Below, piece after piece: positions 1-9,033 of a stretch of DNA of 64,000 nucleotides. The notes beneath the pieces are model-generated. The model was not told the origin of the DNA. It was given only the letters and a program-made list of their open reading frames with translations, and made no database searches. This DNA is from an uncultured Flavobacteriaceae bacterium (GTDB lineage: Bacteria > Bacteroidota > Bacteroidia > Flavobacteriales > Flavobacteriaceae): positions 183,759 to 247,758 of the forward strand of contig CANMFO010000004.1 in assembly GCA_947497245.1 (NCBI GenBank), written 5' to 3'. Every line of letters begins with the position of its first letter. Positions within the stretch are counted from its first letter, which is position 1. The position numbers and the translations under genes are program-made.

Positions 1-348
1 TTCCAGGTGTTTGGGATTCTTTACATAACCCTTCATCAGCATGCAATCATGTCCCGTCAACTTGTGGCATTCACATATCTCCGGCACGGTTTTTATAAAT
101 TCCTCGAAATGCTGTACCCGCCCAAACCGGATCTTGATCGAGATATAGACACCCAAGAGATATCCCAGGGCCTCCATATCCAATGTGGCGCGATACCCTT
201 TGATGATACCGAGATCCTCCATTTTTTGGATTCGTTCCGCAATAGAAGGGGACGATAGCCCCACTTTTTTTGAAATTTCGGTCAAGGGCATTCTCGCATT
301 GTTCTGCAATGCTTCTAAAATGAGCCAGTTTAATTTGTCGATGTTCAT
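1..348 (-). CDS. Lrp/AsnC-family transcriptional regulator (partial)
   Basis: The reading frame is open to the left edge, giving 116 residues without a stop; the C-terminus lies outside the window. Residues 1-60 are the winged-helix DNA-binding domain of Lrp/AsnC proteins (NIDKLNWLILEALQNNARM, then EISKKVGLSSPSIAERI as the recognition helix, and a LGIIKGYRATLD linker). The rest begins the RAM ligand domain. The family senses amino acids and related small molecules and controls adjacent or global genes. The ATG at 348 is the natural family start. It is divergent from the gene at 522, with an AT-rich inverted repeat between them that could be an operator. The family call is firm; the ligand cannot be read from the sequence. 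Confidence 0.93.
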   Translation of the reverse strand, partial: MNIDKLNWLILEALQNNARMPLTEISKKVGLSSPSIAERIQKMEDLGIIKGYRATLDMEALGYLLGVYISIKIRFGRVQHFEEFIKTVPEICECHKLTGHDCMLMKGYVKNPKHLE

Positions 349-397
349 AATTTAGGAAAAAATTATACATTGCCTTCAATATTAAGGTAAATAATTA

Positions 398-414
398 AAT
401 ATAACAATTATATT
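398..414. promoter_or_regulatory. AT-rich inverted repeat in Lrp/DinB divergent region
   Basis: A perfect 7-bp inverted repeat (AATATAA, 3-base spacer, TTATATT) lies between the divergent Lrp/AsnC gene and the gene at 522. Lrp/AsnC proteins bind AT-rich imperfect palindromes and usually autoregulate, so this is a candidate operator. In such AT-rich sequence a chance palindrome is quite possible. Confidence 0.3.
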
Positions 415-521
415 AATTTTTTATATGGCCGCTGTGGATTAACTTTGGTACCATCTAAAACCAACGACCCGATTTCAAAATTTTAAAAAACGGCAGCTAC
501 GAACACAATTTATAGGTTTCC

Positions 522-1040
522 ATGAGGACAAAAGATGTAAAAGAATCGGAATTTGAGGATTACTACGGGCGGTACCTTCGCAAGGTATGCGTCGATACCC
601 CCCTTCGGGAGGGATTTTCTGTAGGAAGGGACAGCGTTCTGGCGTTCTTCAAGGCCATTCCCGAGGAACAGTGGAACCACAAGTACGATAAGGACAAATG
701 GAGCATCAAGGAAGTATTGCAGCATATCATCGATACCGAACGTATTTTTGCCTACCGAACGTTCCGTATAGGGCGCAGGGACCTGACCCCTTTGGCCCCT
801 TTTGACCAGAACGGTTATATGGAACCATCCGATGCCGCCGGGAAAACCCCTTCCGAACTGTTGAAGGAGTATATAGCGGTAAGGGAAAGTACCCTCGCCC
901 TCATAAACAGTTTGAGCGACGACGACCTCTGTGCCATTGGCACTTCTAGTGACAAACCCATGTCGGCCCGGGCGGCGGCCTTTACCATTCTAGGCCATGA
1001 AATATGGCATGTGGACCTTATCAATGAACTTTATCTGTAG
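522..1040 (+). CDS. DinB-family putative metal-dependent protein
   Basis: The 172-residue protein has the four-helix-bundle pattern of the DinB/YfiT superfamily. His68 (WSIKEVLQHIIDTERIF), His159 and His163 (GHEIWHVDLI) are spaced as the usual metal-binding triad. Family members include thiol-dependent transferases using mycothiol or bacillithiol, but most are uncharacterised, so no substrate is assigned. It is the first gene of a compact plus-strand operon; the next ATG follows its stop by 5 bases. Confidence 0.88.
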   Translation: MRTKDVKESEFEDYYGRYLRKVCVDTPLREGFSVGRDSVLAFFKAIPEEQWNHKYDKDKWSIKEVLQHIIDTERIFAYRTFRIGRRDLTPLAPFDQNGYMEPSDAAGKTPSELLKEYIAVRESTLALINSLSDDDLCAIGTSSDKPMSARAAAFTILGHEIWHVDLINELYL

Positions 1041-1045
1041 TTTTT

Positions 1046-1336
1046 ATGTTAGAAATTAGACCTTGTTGCGAACATTGTGGCAAAGATTTGCCCAACATCT
1101 CCACTGAGGCCATGATCTGCAGCTTCGAATGCACCTATTGTGCGGATTGTGCCATCGACCTATTTGAAAATGTGTGCCCTGGTTGTGGAGGGAATTTTGA
1201 GAAACGGCCCATTAGACCATCGGGTTCGGCCCAAAAGCATCCCCCTTCCAACCAACGAAAGGTGGCGCCCAAAAATATGAAGGAAGCAGGCCGGCTGATC
1301 GCAAAGTACGGATCTTTAAAACCGGAACAACGATGA
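1046..1336 (+). CDS. DUF1272 cysteine-rich zinc-binding protein
   Basis: The 96-residue protein carries the compact DUF1272 domain in residues 1-57. Cysteines at 7, 8, 11, 25, 29, 32, 35, 44 and 47 are spaced like a RING or treble-clef type zinc site (CCEHCG, CTYCADC, CPGCGG). Residues 58-96 are a basic tail, which is longer than in many family members. The molecular function of DUF1272 is unknown. It overlaps the next gene by 4 bases (ATGA), so the two are translationally coupled. Confidence 0.88.
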   Translation: MLEIRPCCEHCGKDLPNISTEAMICSFECTYCADCAIDLFENVCPGCGGNFEKRPIRPSGSAQKHPPSNQRKVAPKNMKEAGRLIAKYGSLKPEQR

Positions 1337-1809
1337 GCGCACTGTTTGAAACCTATAAGCCCCGAATCATAGACTTTAGGGAATTGGTGATGGTCGATGA
1401 TTGGCGGGTAAAGGTATACACCATCACAAAGGAGAAAAGATTTTCGTCCTATGGTACCTTGGAGTGCATTAAAACGGAGCTGCCCAGGATGCTCCAGGTA
1501 GCACAATACTCGAATTTGCCTACCTATAAAATTGCCTTTCTGATGGTCCATGAGGCCAGGGAAGGGGTTTTGATCCTGTTGACCTGGTGGACCGGAGGAG
1601 AAATGGTGGAGTCTAAAATATTCTTCTCCGATTACGCTACGCCCGATAAGATTGAACCTTCTCCCTTTAAAAACAAGGCCTTGGTCTGTATTTGGGAGTT
1701 GGAGGTTTTTGCCCATGAACGAAAGGCCTGGATCGAACATGTTCTGTCAAAGGCACAGAATCCGGATATCAATGCATACCTCAATTCCCACTTAAAACAG
1801 GAAAAATGA
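1333..1809 (+). CDS. conserved hypothetical protein, 158 aa
   Basis: I do not recognise a named family. The protein has no signal peptide or membrane segment and alternates hydrophobic and acidic residues in a way that suggests a soluble alpha/beta fold. It is rich in Trp and Tyr in the middle (LLTWWTGGEMVESKIFF). ATGA overlaps at both ends place it firmly in an operon with the DUF1272 protein before it and the GNAT after it, which supports it being a real gene. Confidence 0.75.
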   Translation: MSALFETYKPRIIDFRELVMVDDWRVKVYTITKEKRFSSYGTLECIKTELPRMLQVAQYSNLPTYKIAFLMVHEAREGVLILLTWWTGGEMVESKIFFSDYATPDKIEPSPFKNKALVCIWELEVFAHERKAWIEHVLSKAQNPDINAYLNSHLKQEK

Positions 1810-2279
1810 TGAGTGTACGGCATATTCGCTTTGCGGAAAGAAATGATGTCCCGCAGATCGTTGAACTTTGTTCGTTGCACGCGGCCTTCGAAAAAGCGGC
1901 CTACGACAGCGAAGGAAAGGCAAAGGGATTGGAGAGAGATTTGTTTTCCAACGATCCAAAACTGTACTGTTTGGTGGTGGAAAGTGATGGCCAGCTGATC
2001 GGCTATGCCACTTACATGAAACAATACGCCACCTGGGAGGCCGAAGAATACCTTTACATGGATTGCCTGTACCTGAAACCCCAGGCACGGGGAATGGGTA
2101 TCGGCAGGGAGCTGGTGCATCGAATCCAAGAGGAAGGGAGAAAAATGGGCTGTGGGGAAGTACAGTGGCAGACCCCTAATTTCAATACAAGGGCCATTAA
2201 GTTCTATAAAAGGCTAGGGGCCGTTGCAAAGCCCAAGGAACGCTTTTTCCTTAAAGAACGTAAGGGGGGGATTGGATAA
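1806..2279 (+). CDS. GNAT-family N-acetyltransferase (diamine-acetyltransferase-like)
   Basis: The 157-residue protein is a single GNAT domain. The acetyl-CoA pyrophosphate loop is ARGMGIG (Arg95 to Gly100) after the beta-4 strand YLYMDCLYLKP. The block QYATWEAEEYLYMDCLYL resembles spermidine/diamine acetyltransferases, and NFNTRAIKFYKRLGA is the usual C-terminal motif B. The substrate is therefore perhaps an amine, but this is not certain. It is the last gene of the operon, and a strong hairpin follows. Confidence 0.9.
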   Translation: MMSVRHIRFAERNDVPQIVELCSLHAAFEKAAYDSEGKAKGLERDLFSNDPKLYCLVVESDGQLIGYATYMKQYATWEAEEYLYMDCLYLKPQARGMGIGRELVHRIQEEGRKMGCGEVQWQTPNFNTRAIKFYKRLGAVAKPKERFFLKERKGGIG

Positions 2280-2285
2280 GATGAA

Positions 2286-2309
2286 AAATCGGGCCCCGGG
2301 GCCCGATTT
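2286..2309. terminator. GC-rich palindrome between convergent genes
   Basis: A 24-base perfect palindrome (AAATCGGGCCCC and its complement) sits between the GNAT gene and the convergent TPR gene. It is flanked by A-rich and T-rich ends, as expected of a bidirectional intrinsic terminator, although the downstream T-run is short. Confidence 0.65.
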
Positions 2310-2332
2310 CTACCATGTTGTACGTGGGGCGA

Positions 2333-3034
2333 TTATTCTTCCTTCTCTGCTGCAGGTGGATTTTTTCGGGATTCCAAGGCTTGCTTGCTCAAGCTTGCCA
2401 GATTAAAATTGGGATCGATCTTCAAAGCTTCATCGATCAGTGCCAGGGCCGCATCAATATCGTTTTTGTCCTGATTGTACTGGTTTAGCCCCTTTAAATG
2501 TAGGAAAGCGGCCTTTAGCGGTACTTCGTAGGGCTGTTGCCGCTCGTAAAAGGCATATTTCATATCTTCCTTGGCATTCGCGATACCGTACTCAATGTTT
2601 ACGGTCGCCCCGGTATTGTCGCCGGTCTGAATCTTGAGGTCTGCAAGTTCATAGGCCAAATAGGCATTCGGCGTCCTTTTGTTCAAAATCTCAAATTGTT
2701 CCACGGAACGCTTGGGCTGGTTCAGTGCCTTTAGGGAAATCGCCTTCACCTGCACGGCCAAGTCCGAATCTGCCTCATTCTTTTCGATTCCTATGGTGTT
2801 CAAAGCCTGCAAATGTTGATTGTCATTGGCATAGATATATGCCAGGGTATCCCTTCGCTCTGTTGACGGGGCAATGACGTTCAAGTGGGTCATGGCATTG
2901 ATTACCCCGTTTACATCGCCCTGAAGGCGCATGGCCTGGTAGTAGGCCTCATAGTGTTTTTGCAGTTCGCTCTTGGTCTGGGCACTGGCAAAAAGGCCCA
3001 TCATCAATAGTAAAGTAATCGCTATCCTTTTCAT
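2333..3034 (-). CDS. secreted TPR-like protein
   Basis: I start at the ATG at 3034 (MKRIAITLLLMMGLFASAQ) because it gives a clean Sec signal peptide cleaved after ASA or AQ; an in-frame ATG 21 bases upstream would add seven polar residues. The mature protein of about 214 residues is helical with TPR-like repeats. The last is clearest (IDAALALIDEALKIDPNFNLA), and others lie around LNTIGIEKNEADSDLAVQVKA and VEQFEILNKRTPNAYLAYELA. It probably acts as a periplasmic protein-interaction scaffold. No partner is evident. Confidence 0.82.
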   Translation of the reverse strand: MKRIAITLLLMMGLFASAQTKSELQKHYEAYYQAMRLQGDVNGVINAMTHLNVIAPSTERRDTLAYIYANDNQHLQALNTIGIEKNEADSDLAVQVKAISLKALNQPKRSVEQFEILNKRTPNAYLAYELADLKIQTGDNTGATVNIEYGIANAKEDMKYAFYERQQPYEVPLKAAFLHLKGLNQYNQDKNDIDAALALIDEALKIDPNFNLASLSKQALESRKNPPAAEKEE

Positions 3035-3179
3035 CTGATTAATTTTGGTGCGCAAAACTATTAAAATTATTCATACCATGGTGTTAATGAAAACCATAAA
3101 ACGCGAGTTCCCAATACGATAATGGTTCGAACCCCGCACTTCGTTGCTGATTTCCTACGCTTTCTGTACGGTCCAGGAC

Positions 3180-3215
3180 AAAGTAAAGGGACGCCCATGG
3201 GCGTCCCTTTACTTT
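3180..3215 (-). terminator. intrinsic terminator hairpin
   Basis: A 36-base perfect palindrome (AAAGTAAAGGGACGCCCA and its complement) lies directly downstream of the minus-strand gene that ends at 3237. The stem is GC-rich at the core and A/T-rich at the base, so it could work in both directions. Confidence 0.7.
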
Positions 3216-3236
3216 ATGGTGGTTCGGTCGTGGTAC

Positions 3237-3608
3237 CTAGGCAACCAGTATCCTGTCGTTGTTTTGGTACGATTTCAACAAGCCGGCATAAAACGCAAGG
3301 CTTCTATTGTCCTTATCCAGACAAGATCTTAGAAAATCGGCGAGATTTCGGAACCAAAGGTTTGCATGCAATATGGGTAAATCGGTATTTACCTTTTGGG
3401 GATCGTATGCCAGATCGTCCATCACAATATCCATTTCCACCCTCTTTCTGTGATAGTCAATGGAGACATCGGCTGCATTGTAGTACTTTTTTAATAGTGC
3501 AACGTGCAAGTTTTCAAACTTTATGGGAACCTTTTGCTTGGGACAACTTTGGGCTATCAGACTTTCGATTTCCCGTAAAATCCGCCCTTTTAAACTTGAA
3601 TTTTCCAT
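3237..3608 (-). CDS. hypothetical protein, 123 aa
   Basis: No family is recognised. The protein is soluble, without a signal peptide. The N-terminal part is basic and helical (SLKGRILREIESLIAQSCPK), and the C-terminal half is helical with a conserved-looking LHANLWFRNLADFLRS segment. The ATG start has no better alternative. It stands alone, with a strong terminator downstream. Confidence 0.6.
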   Translation of the reverse strand: MENSSLKGRILREIESLIAQSCPKQKVPIKFENLHVALLKKYYNAADVSIDYHRKRVEMDIVMDDLAYDPQKVNTDLPILHANLWFRNLADFLRSCLDKDNRSLAFYAGLLKSYQNNDRILVA

Positions 3609-3720
3609 GGCAAAATGTTTATAAATTATAGATTAAAGTTACAGTTTAGTCGATGAAATGCACCTTATGTTAACAGAAATCGACGGACTTTGTTGTGAAA
3701 GTGTCCTTTTCTGTGGTGTA

Positions 3721-4530
3721 CTAAGAGACAATTGAAGTCTTGAAACGGAAGTTTTTAACATTTACCAGTGCAAACGGACGTACTTTCTTGCTTTCTGTGT
3801 GGTTATTTGACTTATATTCAGGAGGTTGCACTCCTCTTTTGAGGGCTTCAGAGGTGTAATATTCCTTTTTTGTGGGGTGAAATGGATAAACGCCATTGAA
3901 AATTTCGTTCCACCAGCCTCCATTGACGATATGCTCCAAAATACGGATACAATCCTCTTGATGGACCAGATTGATGAAGTCATTGCCATTGGTCAGTCCC
4001 TTTCTGCCGGACAAATTGTTCACGGGATGTCTGTCCGGGCCCAGCAATCCCCCGAAGCGCACTATCGTGGTCTGCCACTGGGAGGCGTTCCTAAAGATCG
4101 CTTCCGCCTCGCAAAGTTGTCTGCCCGATTCGGTGGCGGGCCGGGGAGGGGTGGTTTCCGTTACCTCCCCAACGGCATCCCCATATACGGAAGTACTGCT
4201 CACAAAAATAATTTTCTCCACCGTGGAGGCTCTGACCGAGCGGAACAGCAATTGCATGGTCCGTTCGTAGTTTTTGGCCCCCTTGCCCTTTAGTCTCGGG
4301 GGGATGTTGACGACCAGGATATCCAATCCCTCGAGAAAAGTGGAAATGGGCCCTTCTATCCCCTTCTGGGAAAGGGTAATCACAAAGCCGTTTATTCCCA
4401 ATTTTTTTAACGCCCTACATTTTTCTTGGGAAGTAGTACTGCCCCTTACCTGAAAGCCTTGCCCCACGAATGATTTCGCCAACGGAAGCCCCAGCCAGCC
4501 ACAGCCCATTATTCCAATGGTATCACTCAA
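3721..4530 (-). CDS. NAD(P)-binding Rossmann protein, YeeZ-like SDR/epimerase
   Basis: The N-terminal dinucleotide loop is GIMGCGWLGLPLA (residues 6-18). A VSSTSVYGD segment near residue 110 supplies the Ser and Tyr expected of extended SDR/epimerase proteins of the YeeZ type, and RFGGLLGPDRHP follows. The start must be TTG at 4530: the only nearby ATG is at residue 8 and would remove the first beta strand. That TTG lies inside the last codons of the M28 peptidase gene (8-base overlap), so translation is probably coupled. The substrate is unknown, although nucleotide sugars are usual for the fold. Confidence 0.84.
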   Translation of the reverse strand: MSDTIGIMGCGWLGLPLAKSFVGQGFQVRGSTTSQEKCRALKKLGINGFVITLSQKGIEGPISTFLEGLDILVVNIPPRLKGKGAKNYERTMQLLFRSVRASTVEKIIFVSSTSVYGDAVGEVTETTPPRPATESGRQLCEAEAIFRNASQWQTTIVRFGGLLGPDRHPVNNLSGRKGLTNGNDFINLVHQEDCIRILEHIVNGGWWNEIFNGVYPFHPTKKEYYTSEALKRGVQPPEYKSNNHTESKKVRPFALVNVKNFRFKTSIVS

Positions 4531-6808
4531 ATCGAACGGTTTTGGTGATCAATATGGCATCATTCAGCACAAAGGGCATGGGAATGCTGTTCTCGGGCCT
4601 TTCCGGAACGGTAAACTGTTGGTTTTCGAGAAGATCATTGGACGCTTCATAAATAGTGAGCTCCAAGATCGAATCCTGTGGAAGGCGTAGTTGCATCTCG
4701 GTGTACGCATTGTCACTGACGTAGTGCGTGATCAATTTTCCGCCTTTGCGATTTTCAAGGTAATAATCGGAAAGGGGCACGTTGTTTATGGTTGCGGCCT
4801 TGATCGGGACGTCGTTGGTAAAGATTTCCAACCGGTTGATATTTCGTTGGGGCGTGATACAGATGTCGAGCATGCGTTCCCCGTCCACAACCGTATCTCG
4901 GACCGTTTCAATTTTTGGGGGATCGATGTCTTTGGTCGGCGCTTCGGAAACAAAGGAAAAGCCGGAGCTGTACTTACTGCTGATGGTGCGTTCCGAAAGT
5001 TGTTCGGGCACTTTTTTGTCCTTTCCCAAAAATTGGGCGTTCCAGTCGATCAGAACATGATCGTAGGTGGCCCATTTAGCCGTGTTTCCATCAGTATCCA
5101 TCACATACAAAAGACTGCTCGGTTTGGCCCTATCCTTGGAAAAGCCCGAATTGAAATGGGCTGCGAGCATACATCCCAAAAAACAGAACACACCCCAATA
5201 GGCCCATATCTTTTTTTTGTGGTAGCGGCCAAAGATCGGGAGCAATAGGAAGAAGGTCAAAGTAGTGAGCAAGGTGGAGGTTACCATCATCTTGAGCCCA
5301 AGGCCAACGGGGAAAGTCTTTATGAAAGGCGCATAGATCCAGATGGCGGGGAGGGCCAAAAAGAACAATAGGTAAGCACTGGGTCTTTTTTGGTTGATCG
5401 ATACCAGGAAAGCGGCCAAAAATGCGAAAACGGGAACAATGAAAAAGCTTGCTCCCGGCAAGTAGGCCGCTGCCGCGGCACAAATGCCCAACCAAAGCAC
5501 CAAAGGTGCCACCAAGAGGTTTGGCGTATCAATGGCCCTGAACTTGGAATAGGCCCAAAAGCACACCGCGATCGACAGCAGTACGAAGGCAGCGATGTAG
5601 GTATACCCATTGTACGTAAAACCATGGAGCATATCCCGATAGCCCGGATACATCCATCTGAGCACGGTAAAACAGTAGTACCCCACCAGAATGTTGATGC
5701 CCATTGAAAGCAACATCGGCAAAAAACCTTTGGCTATTTGAACAGGTTCCAGCACCTTTTTTCGAAGACCATGGGCAAGGAGAAGTACAAATGCCAAGAT
5801 GGCAATTCCGCACATGGACCAGATCCAGTCGAACGGATAGGAGACCAGACGGAAAAAGGGGACATTGAAATACACCCGGTCGTCCAGGCTTTTGAGATTT
5901 TCCAAATCGGCCTCACCAAAATGGTCCAGCAGGGGCATCAGGTAGCTCCCTTGATGTGCCAGGGTCTTTTTATCCAGTCGTTCATACGTATCTTGTGCGG
6001 TATGGTAGTCGTAATGGTCACCGATAAAGGCAAAGTTCAGGCCTTCAATATCACCGTCCTCCCGAAAAATGGTAAGATCGGTGTCATTCGGCAACATTTT
6101 GTAAATACTGTATACCAGGGAATTGGCCATAGGGTATTCCGGGTTGGCCGCGGTGAACTCTTCGATCAATTTGGCGTTGCCCCGGTTCGTTTCGATCAAC
6201 ATATAACTGGGGCCGCCACTTCCACGGGCCTCAAAATTCAGGACCAACCCCACTTCCTTGGCCCAGGGATGCTCGTTCACAAAAAGATCGGCACCGTTCA
6301 GCCCCAGTTCCTCCGCATCGGAGATAAGAACGATGATGTCGTTCGTTGGCTGCGCATTTGCCGACAGAAAAGCCCGCAAACCCTCCAAAACAGTGGCGAC
6401 CCCACTTCCCGCGTCACTGGCCCCCAGCGAAGAGTGGGGGCTGCTATCGTAATGTGATAGGAGCAAAAGCGCCTTCCCTGGCCGGGAACCCTTGATTCGC
6501 GCCAAGATATTGGTTGCTCGGCTCAGATTGCCCCAATCGCCAGCGGTAAACCCTTGCTGCAATGTGGTTTCCAATCCCATCTTCCGAAGCTCGGAGACAA
6601 TATATTGCCGTACTTCGGCATGGGCGGGAAAGCCAACACCATGGGGTTTTTGCGACAGTTCCTTTACATGTTCCAAGGCCGCATCGGTGGAAAATGCGTG
6701 CTCGGCAATTTCCTTGCTTCCCCCATAATCGGGCATACTTGCCTGAAATACCCAATAAATGGCCAATAGGATCAGAAAAAATGAGGGGACCGCGGGAAAT
6801 CGTTTCAT
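4523..6808 (-). CDS. M28-family zinc aminopeptidase with C-terminal membrane domain
   Basis: The 761-residue protein has an N-terminal signal anchor (residues 6-24) and an M28 peptidase domain (about 40-310). Visible metal and catalytic residues are His119 and Asp121 (SHYDSSPHS), Asp132 (GASDAGSG), Glu166/Glu167 (SDAEELGLNG), Glu193 and the late DYHTAQD motif. About eight membrane spans follow (320-560), then a beta-rich periplasmic domain to the C-terminus. This arrangement is that of ER-type or Bacteroidota membrane M28 exopeptidases, which trim peptides outside the cytoplasm. It overlaps the Rossmann gene by 8 bases. Confidence 0.92.
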   Translation of the reverse strand: MKRFPAVPSFFLILLAIYWVFQASMPDYGGSKEIAEHAFSTDAALEHVKELSQKPHGVGFPAHAEVRQYIVSELRKMGLETTLQQGFTAGDWGNLSRATNILARIKGSRPGKALLLLSHYDSSPHSSLGASDAGSGVATVLEGLRAFLSANAQPTNDIIVLISDAEELGLNGADLFVNEHPWAKEVGLVLNFEARGSGGPSYMLIETNRGNAKLIEEFTAANPEYPMANSLVYSIYKMLPNDTDLTIFREDGDIEGLNFAFIGDHYDYHTAQDTYERLDKKTLAHQGSYLMPLLDHFGEADLENLKSLDDRVYFNVPFFRLVSYPFDWIWSMCGIAILAFVLLLAHGLRKKVLEPVQIAKGFLPMLLSMGINILVGYYCFTVLRWMYPGYRDMLHGFTYNGYTYIAAFVLLSIAVCFWAYSKFRAIDTPNLLVAPLVLWLGICAAAAAYLPGASFFIVPVFAFLAAFLVSINQKRPSAYLLFFLALPAIWIYAPFIKTFPVGLGLKMMVTSTLLTTLTFFLLLPIFGRYHKKKIWAYWGVFCFLGCMLAAHFNSGFSKDRAKPSSLLYVMDTDGNTAKWATYDHVLIDWNAQFLGKDKKVPEQLSERTISSKYSSGFSFVSEAPTKDIDPPKIETVRDTVVDGERMLDICITPQRNINRLEIFTNDVPIKAATINNVPLSDYYLENRKGGKLITHYVSDNAYTEMQLRLPQDSILELTIYEASNDLLENQQFTVPERPENSIPMPFVLNDAILITKTVRFE

Positions 6809-6926
6809 GGGTTCGTCTTATGCCCTAAAAATATGAAATTCTGAGAGGGCATCGTATTACAACGACTTTTTTTACAGGATTCGCAAAAATTCCCTATCTT
6901 TATTAATCAACCTAAAATCAAACGCT

Positions 6927-7391
6927 ATGGGAATAAAGAGTTTTCAAGGAGTCAGGAAGGCGGTTAAGAAAGAGTTCAATGCCCCCATATTGGTCACTGA
7001 TTATATGACAAAAAAGCTGGTGACCTTCACCCCGGAGCAATCCATATTGGAGGTGATGGAACTGTTCACCAAGTACAACATATCCGGAGGACCCGTATTG
7101 GACGGAAACGGATTTCTCGTAGGCATTATCTCCGAGGCCGATTGCATGAAACAGATTTCCGAAAGTCGATATTTCAACCAGCCCATACTGGATAAAAGTG
7201 TGGAGAAGTTCATGACCAAAAATGTGGAGACCATCCAGCATGATATCAGTATTTTTGATGCCGCAGGGGTTTTCCACAAAGGCAATAGAAGGCGCTTGCC
7301 CGTTATGAAAGACGGATTGCTCATAGGGCAGATCAGTAGAAAGGATATTGTGGTGGCCGCGCTAAAGCTTAGTGGGCAGAACTGGAAATAA
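6927..7391 (+). CDS. CBS-domain pair protein
   Basis: The 154-residue protein consists of an N-terminal basic helix (1-20) and two CBS motifs, about 22-82 (DYMTKKLVTFTPEQSILEVM) and 91-148 (FMTKNVETIQHDISIFDAA). Both end in the typical LVGIISEADCM or LIGQISRKDIV strand-helix. Paired CBS domains bind adenine nucleotides and act as energy sensors or regulatory modules; there is no attached enzyme here. It is a single-gene unit followed by a clear terminator. Confidence 0.92.
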   Translation: MGIKSFQGVRKAVKKEFNAPILVTDYMTKKLVTFTPEQSILEVMELFTKYNISGGPVLDGNGFLVGIISEADCMKQISESRYFNQPILDKSVEKFMTKNVETIQHDISIFDAAGVFHKGNRRRLPVMKDGLLIGQISRKDIVVAALKLSGQNWK

Positions 7392-7417
7392 ATTCGGGAC
7401 CGTAAAGAAACAAGCTG

Positions 7418-7446
7418 AATGCTTCCCATTGGGAAGCATTTTTTGT
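7418..7446 (+). terminator. rho-independent terminator of the CBS gene
   Basis: The stem AATGCTTCCC / GGGAAGCATT with a 2-3 base loop is followed by a run of T residues, about 27 bases after the CBS gene stop. It is a textbook intrinsic terminator. Confidence 0.85.
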
Positions 7447-7481
7447 ACGTAGGGGCGGGCCTTCCCCTCCGCGCTGTGGAC

Positions 7482-7832
7482 CTATTCCCGCTTTACGATC
7501 ATGTAGTAATCGTTGTCCAGGGGCAGATAGCCCAAATCGTAGACAAAGTAATAGGTAGTGCCCTTTTTGGTGGTGTACAGGTTGGTAATAAAATCGAAAT
7601 CAAAATTCTTGTCCAGCAAGCGGGTCCTGGTTGTCCGTGTCTTACAATCTTTTAATGGAAAACTGTCCAATATCCTATAATTTTTACGGAGCCGGTTGTT
7701 GATATTGCGGATCAAGTTTTTGCTGTCCTTGTTCACTTTGTTGTGATAGGCATTGCGGCAATAGTCCGAGCAGAACTTTTTGTCTACCCGGCCCAAGATT
7801 TCGGTCCCGCATTCCAAACATTCCCTTTTCAA
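7482..7832 (-). CDS. zinc-ribbon hypothetical protein
   Basis: The N-terminus has a C-x2-C-x12-C-x3-C zinc ribbon (Cys5, Cys8, Cys21, Cys25: ECLECG and CSDYC) followed by basic helices. The C-terminal half is Tyr-rich and beta-like (TYYFVYDLGYLPLDNDYYM). Similar small zinc-ribbon proteins are widespread in Flavobacteriia, without known function. The start is TTG at 7832, because an in-frame stop lies two codons upstream and there is no ATG before the first cysteine. Confidence 0.75.
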   Translation of the reverse strand: MKRECLECGTEILGRVDKKFCSDYCRNAYHNKVNKDSKNLIRNINNRLRKNYRILDSFPLKDCKTRTTRTRLLDKNFDFDFITNLYTTKKGTTYYFVYDLGYLPLDNDYYMIVKRE

Positions 7833-8005
7833 AACCTAGCGCGCCTATAATTGAACTTTACTTCTTCTTCCCGGCCTTCATCCCGTTGTATCCGACCATA
7901 GATGTTGATTTCCACATCACTGATTTTCTCAAGGGCAAACCCACCACAATATACGAAATATCCGTTTGTACACGGATAGGGACATAAATACCCGGTGCCC
8001 CAAAA

Positions 8006-8578
8006 TCAGGCTATGACAATATCGTATTTCCCCAACAGCCCAAAAACACCTTCCTTGGAAAACAGTGCTTTTTTCAACCGGTTCCGTTCCGGGTCGATGG
8101 TATAGTTGATGGCCGTTCTAAAATCGGCCTTTTCGAGATCGGTATGGGAAAAAATGGCGCGTTCCAGATTGCATTTGTGGAACAGGGCGGCCTTGAGTTG
8201 GGCTTCACTGAAATCGACCTCTACCAACCTGCACCTCTCGAATTTTTGGTTTTTCATTGCAAGCCCATAGAAAGAGGAAAGGTCGAGGGTACAGTCCAAA
8301 AAATGAAAATCCATGAGAAATGTATTGCATTCCTCAAATTTGAGGCCCATCATTTTGCAATGGGAAAAAACGACCTCCTTAAAAATGGAATGGGCCAAAT
8401 TGGCGTTGCTCAGGTTGCAGTCGATAAACTCGCATTCCATGAAATTTTGATTGTCGAGGTACCCGTTTGAAAAATCGCAACCTTCAAAGGTGCAGCTTTC
8501 ATAGTCTGCCTTGGGCAGGCGTACCTGGGTGTGGTCCTTACCAACAAAGGTTTGATCTACTATGAATTCTTTGCTCAT
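8006..8578 (-). CDS. pentapeptide-repeat protein (Qnr-like family)
   Basis: From about residue 20 to 160 the 190-residue protein is built of A(D/N)LXX-type pentapeptides (CTFEGCDFSNG, CEFIDCNLSNANL, CNLERAIFSHTDLEKADF). These fold as a right-handed quadrilateral beta helix. The size and the LFSKEGVFGLLGKYDIVI C-terminus match Bacteroidota members related to Qnr/MfpA. Such proteins can mimic DNA and protect gyrase, but chromosomal copies mostly have no proven resistance role, so none is claimed. Confidence 0.9.
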   Translation of the reverse strand: MSKEFIVDQTFVGKDHTQVRLPKADYESCTFEGCDFSNGYLDNQNFMECEFIDCNLSNANLAHSIFKEVVFSHCKMMGLKFEECNTFLMDFHFLDCTLDLSSFYGLAMKNQKFERCRLVEVDFSEAQLKAALFHKCNLERAIFSHTDLEKADFRTAINYTIDPERNRLKKALFSKEGVFGLLGKYDIVIA

Positions 8579-9033
8579 TGTTCTTTAATTGGGATCATGG
8601 CGGGCGACCTAAGTTCCGCATGCTTTTTGTATTGGGCCTTCATAGGTTTTTTTTGGGCGTTGTGTTCTTTTTAATGGACCTCTCAGCGCCCCATCTGCAC
8701 AATACCGCATTGTTTTTGGCCATATCCAAGGTTTCCGCAGTTTGGATAGGGGCCGACCGATCCGGTAAATATAATTATTTATGTCCAGGATGGAATACGC
8801 AAAACTTCCAGTAGATCGCATTGGGGCACCGGAATGGAATTCAAGACAGCGGAAAAAGCAACAATGCCGTTCAACGTCGTTGGCTGGTACCGTTCCCGGA
8901 TGTAATAGGGTACCAGCTGTTTGCCCTATTTGTTCCTTGAAGTACAGCTTTTTTTAAAAAAGCAGAAAAAAATAGGGTGTTTTAAAAGTTGTCTGTTGTT
9001 ATAAAAAGTGAATGTTGAATTAAAACCATAATT
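8579..9033. other. 455-base stretch without a supported gene
   Basis: Short open frames here have no coding character. The only structure seen is a 9-bp inverted repeat, GCTGGTACC (8883-8891) and GGTACCAGC (8909-8917), with a 17-base loop. No T-run follows it, so it may be an operator or a leader hairpin for the lipoprotein gene at 9034 rather than a terminator. Confidence 0.4.

Noticed and set aside
3121-3140. GGTTCGAAC string resembling a tRNA T-loop
   Set aside because: Flanking bases do not pair as a T-stem on either strand, and no acceptor or anticodon stem could be found.
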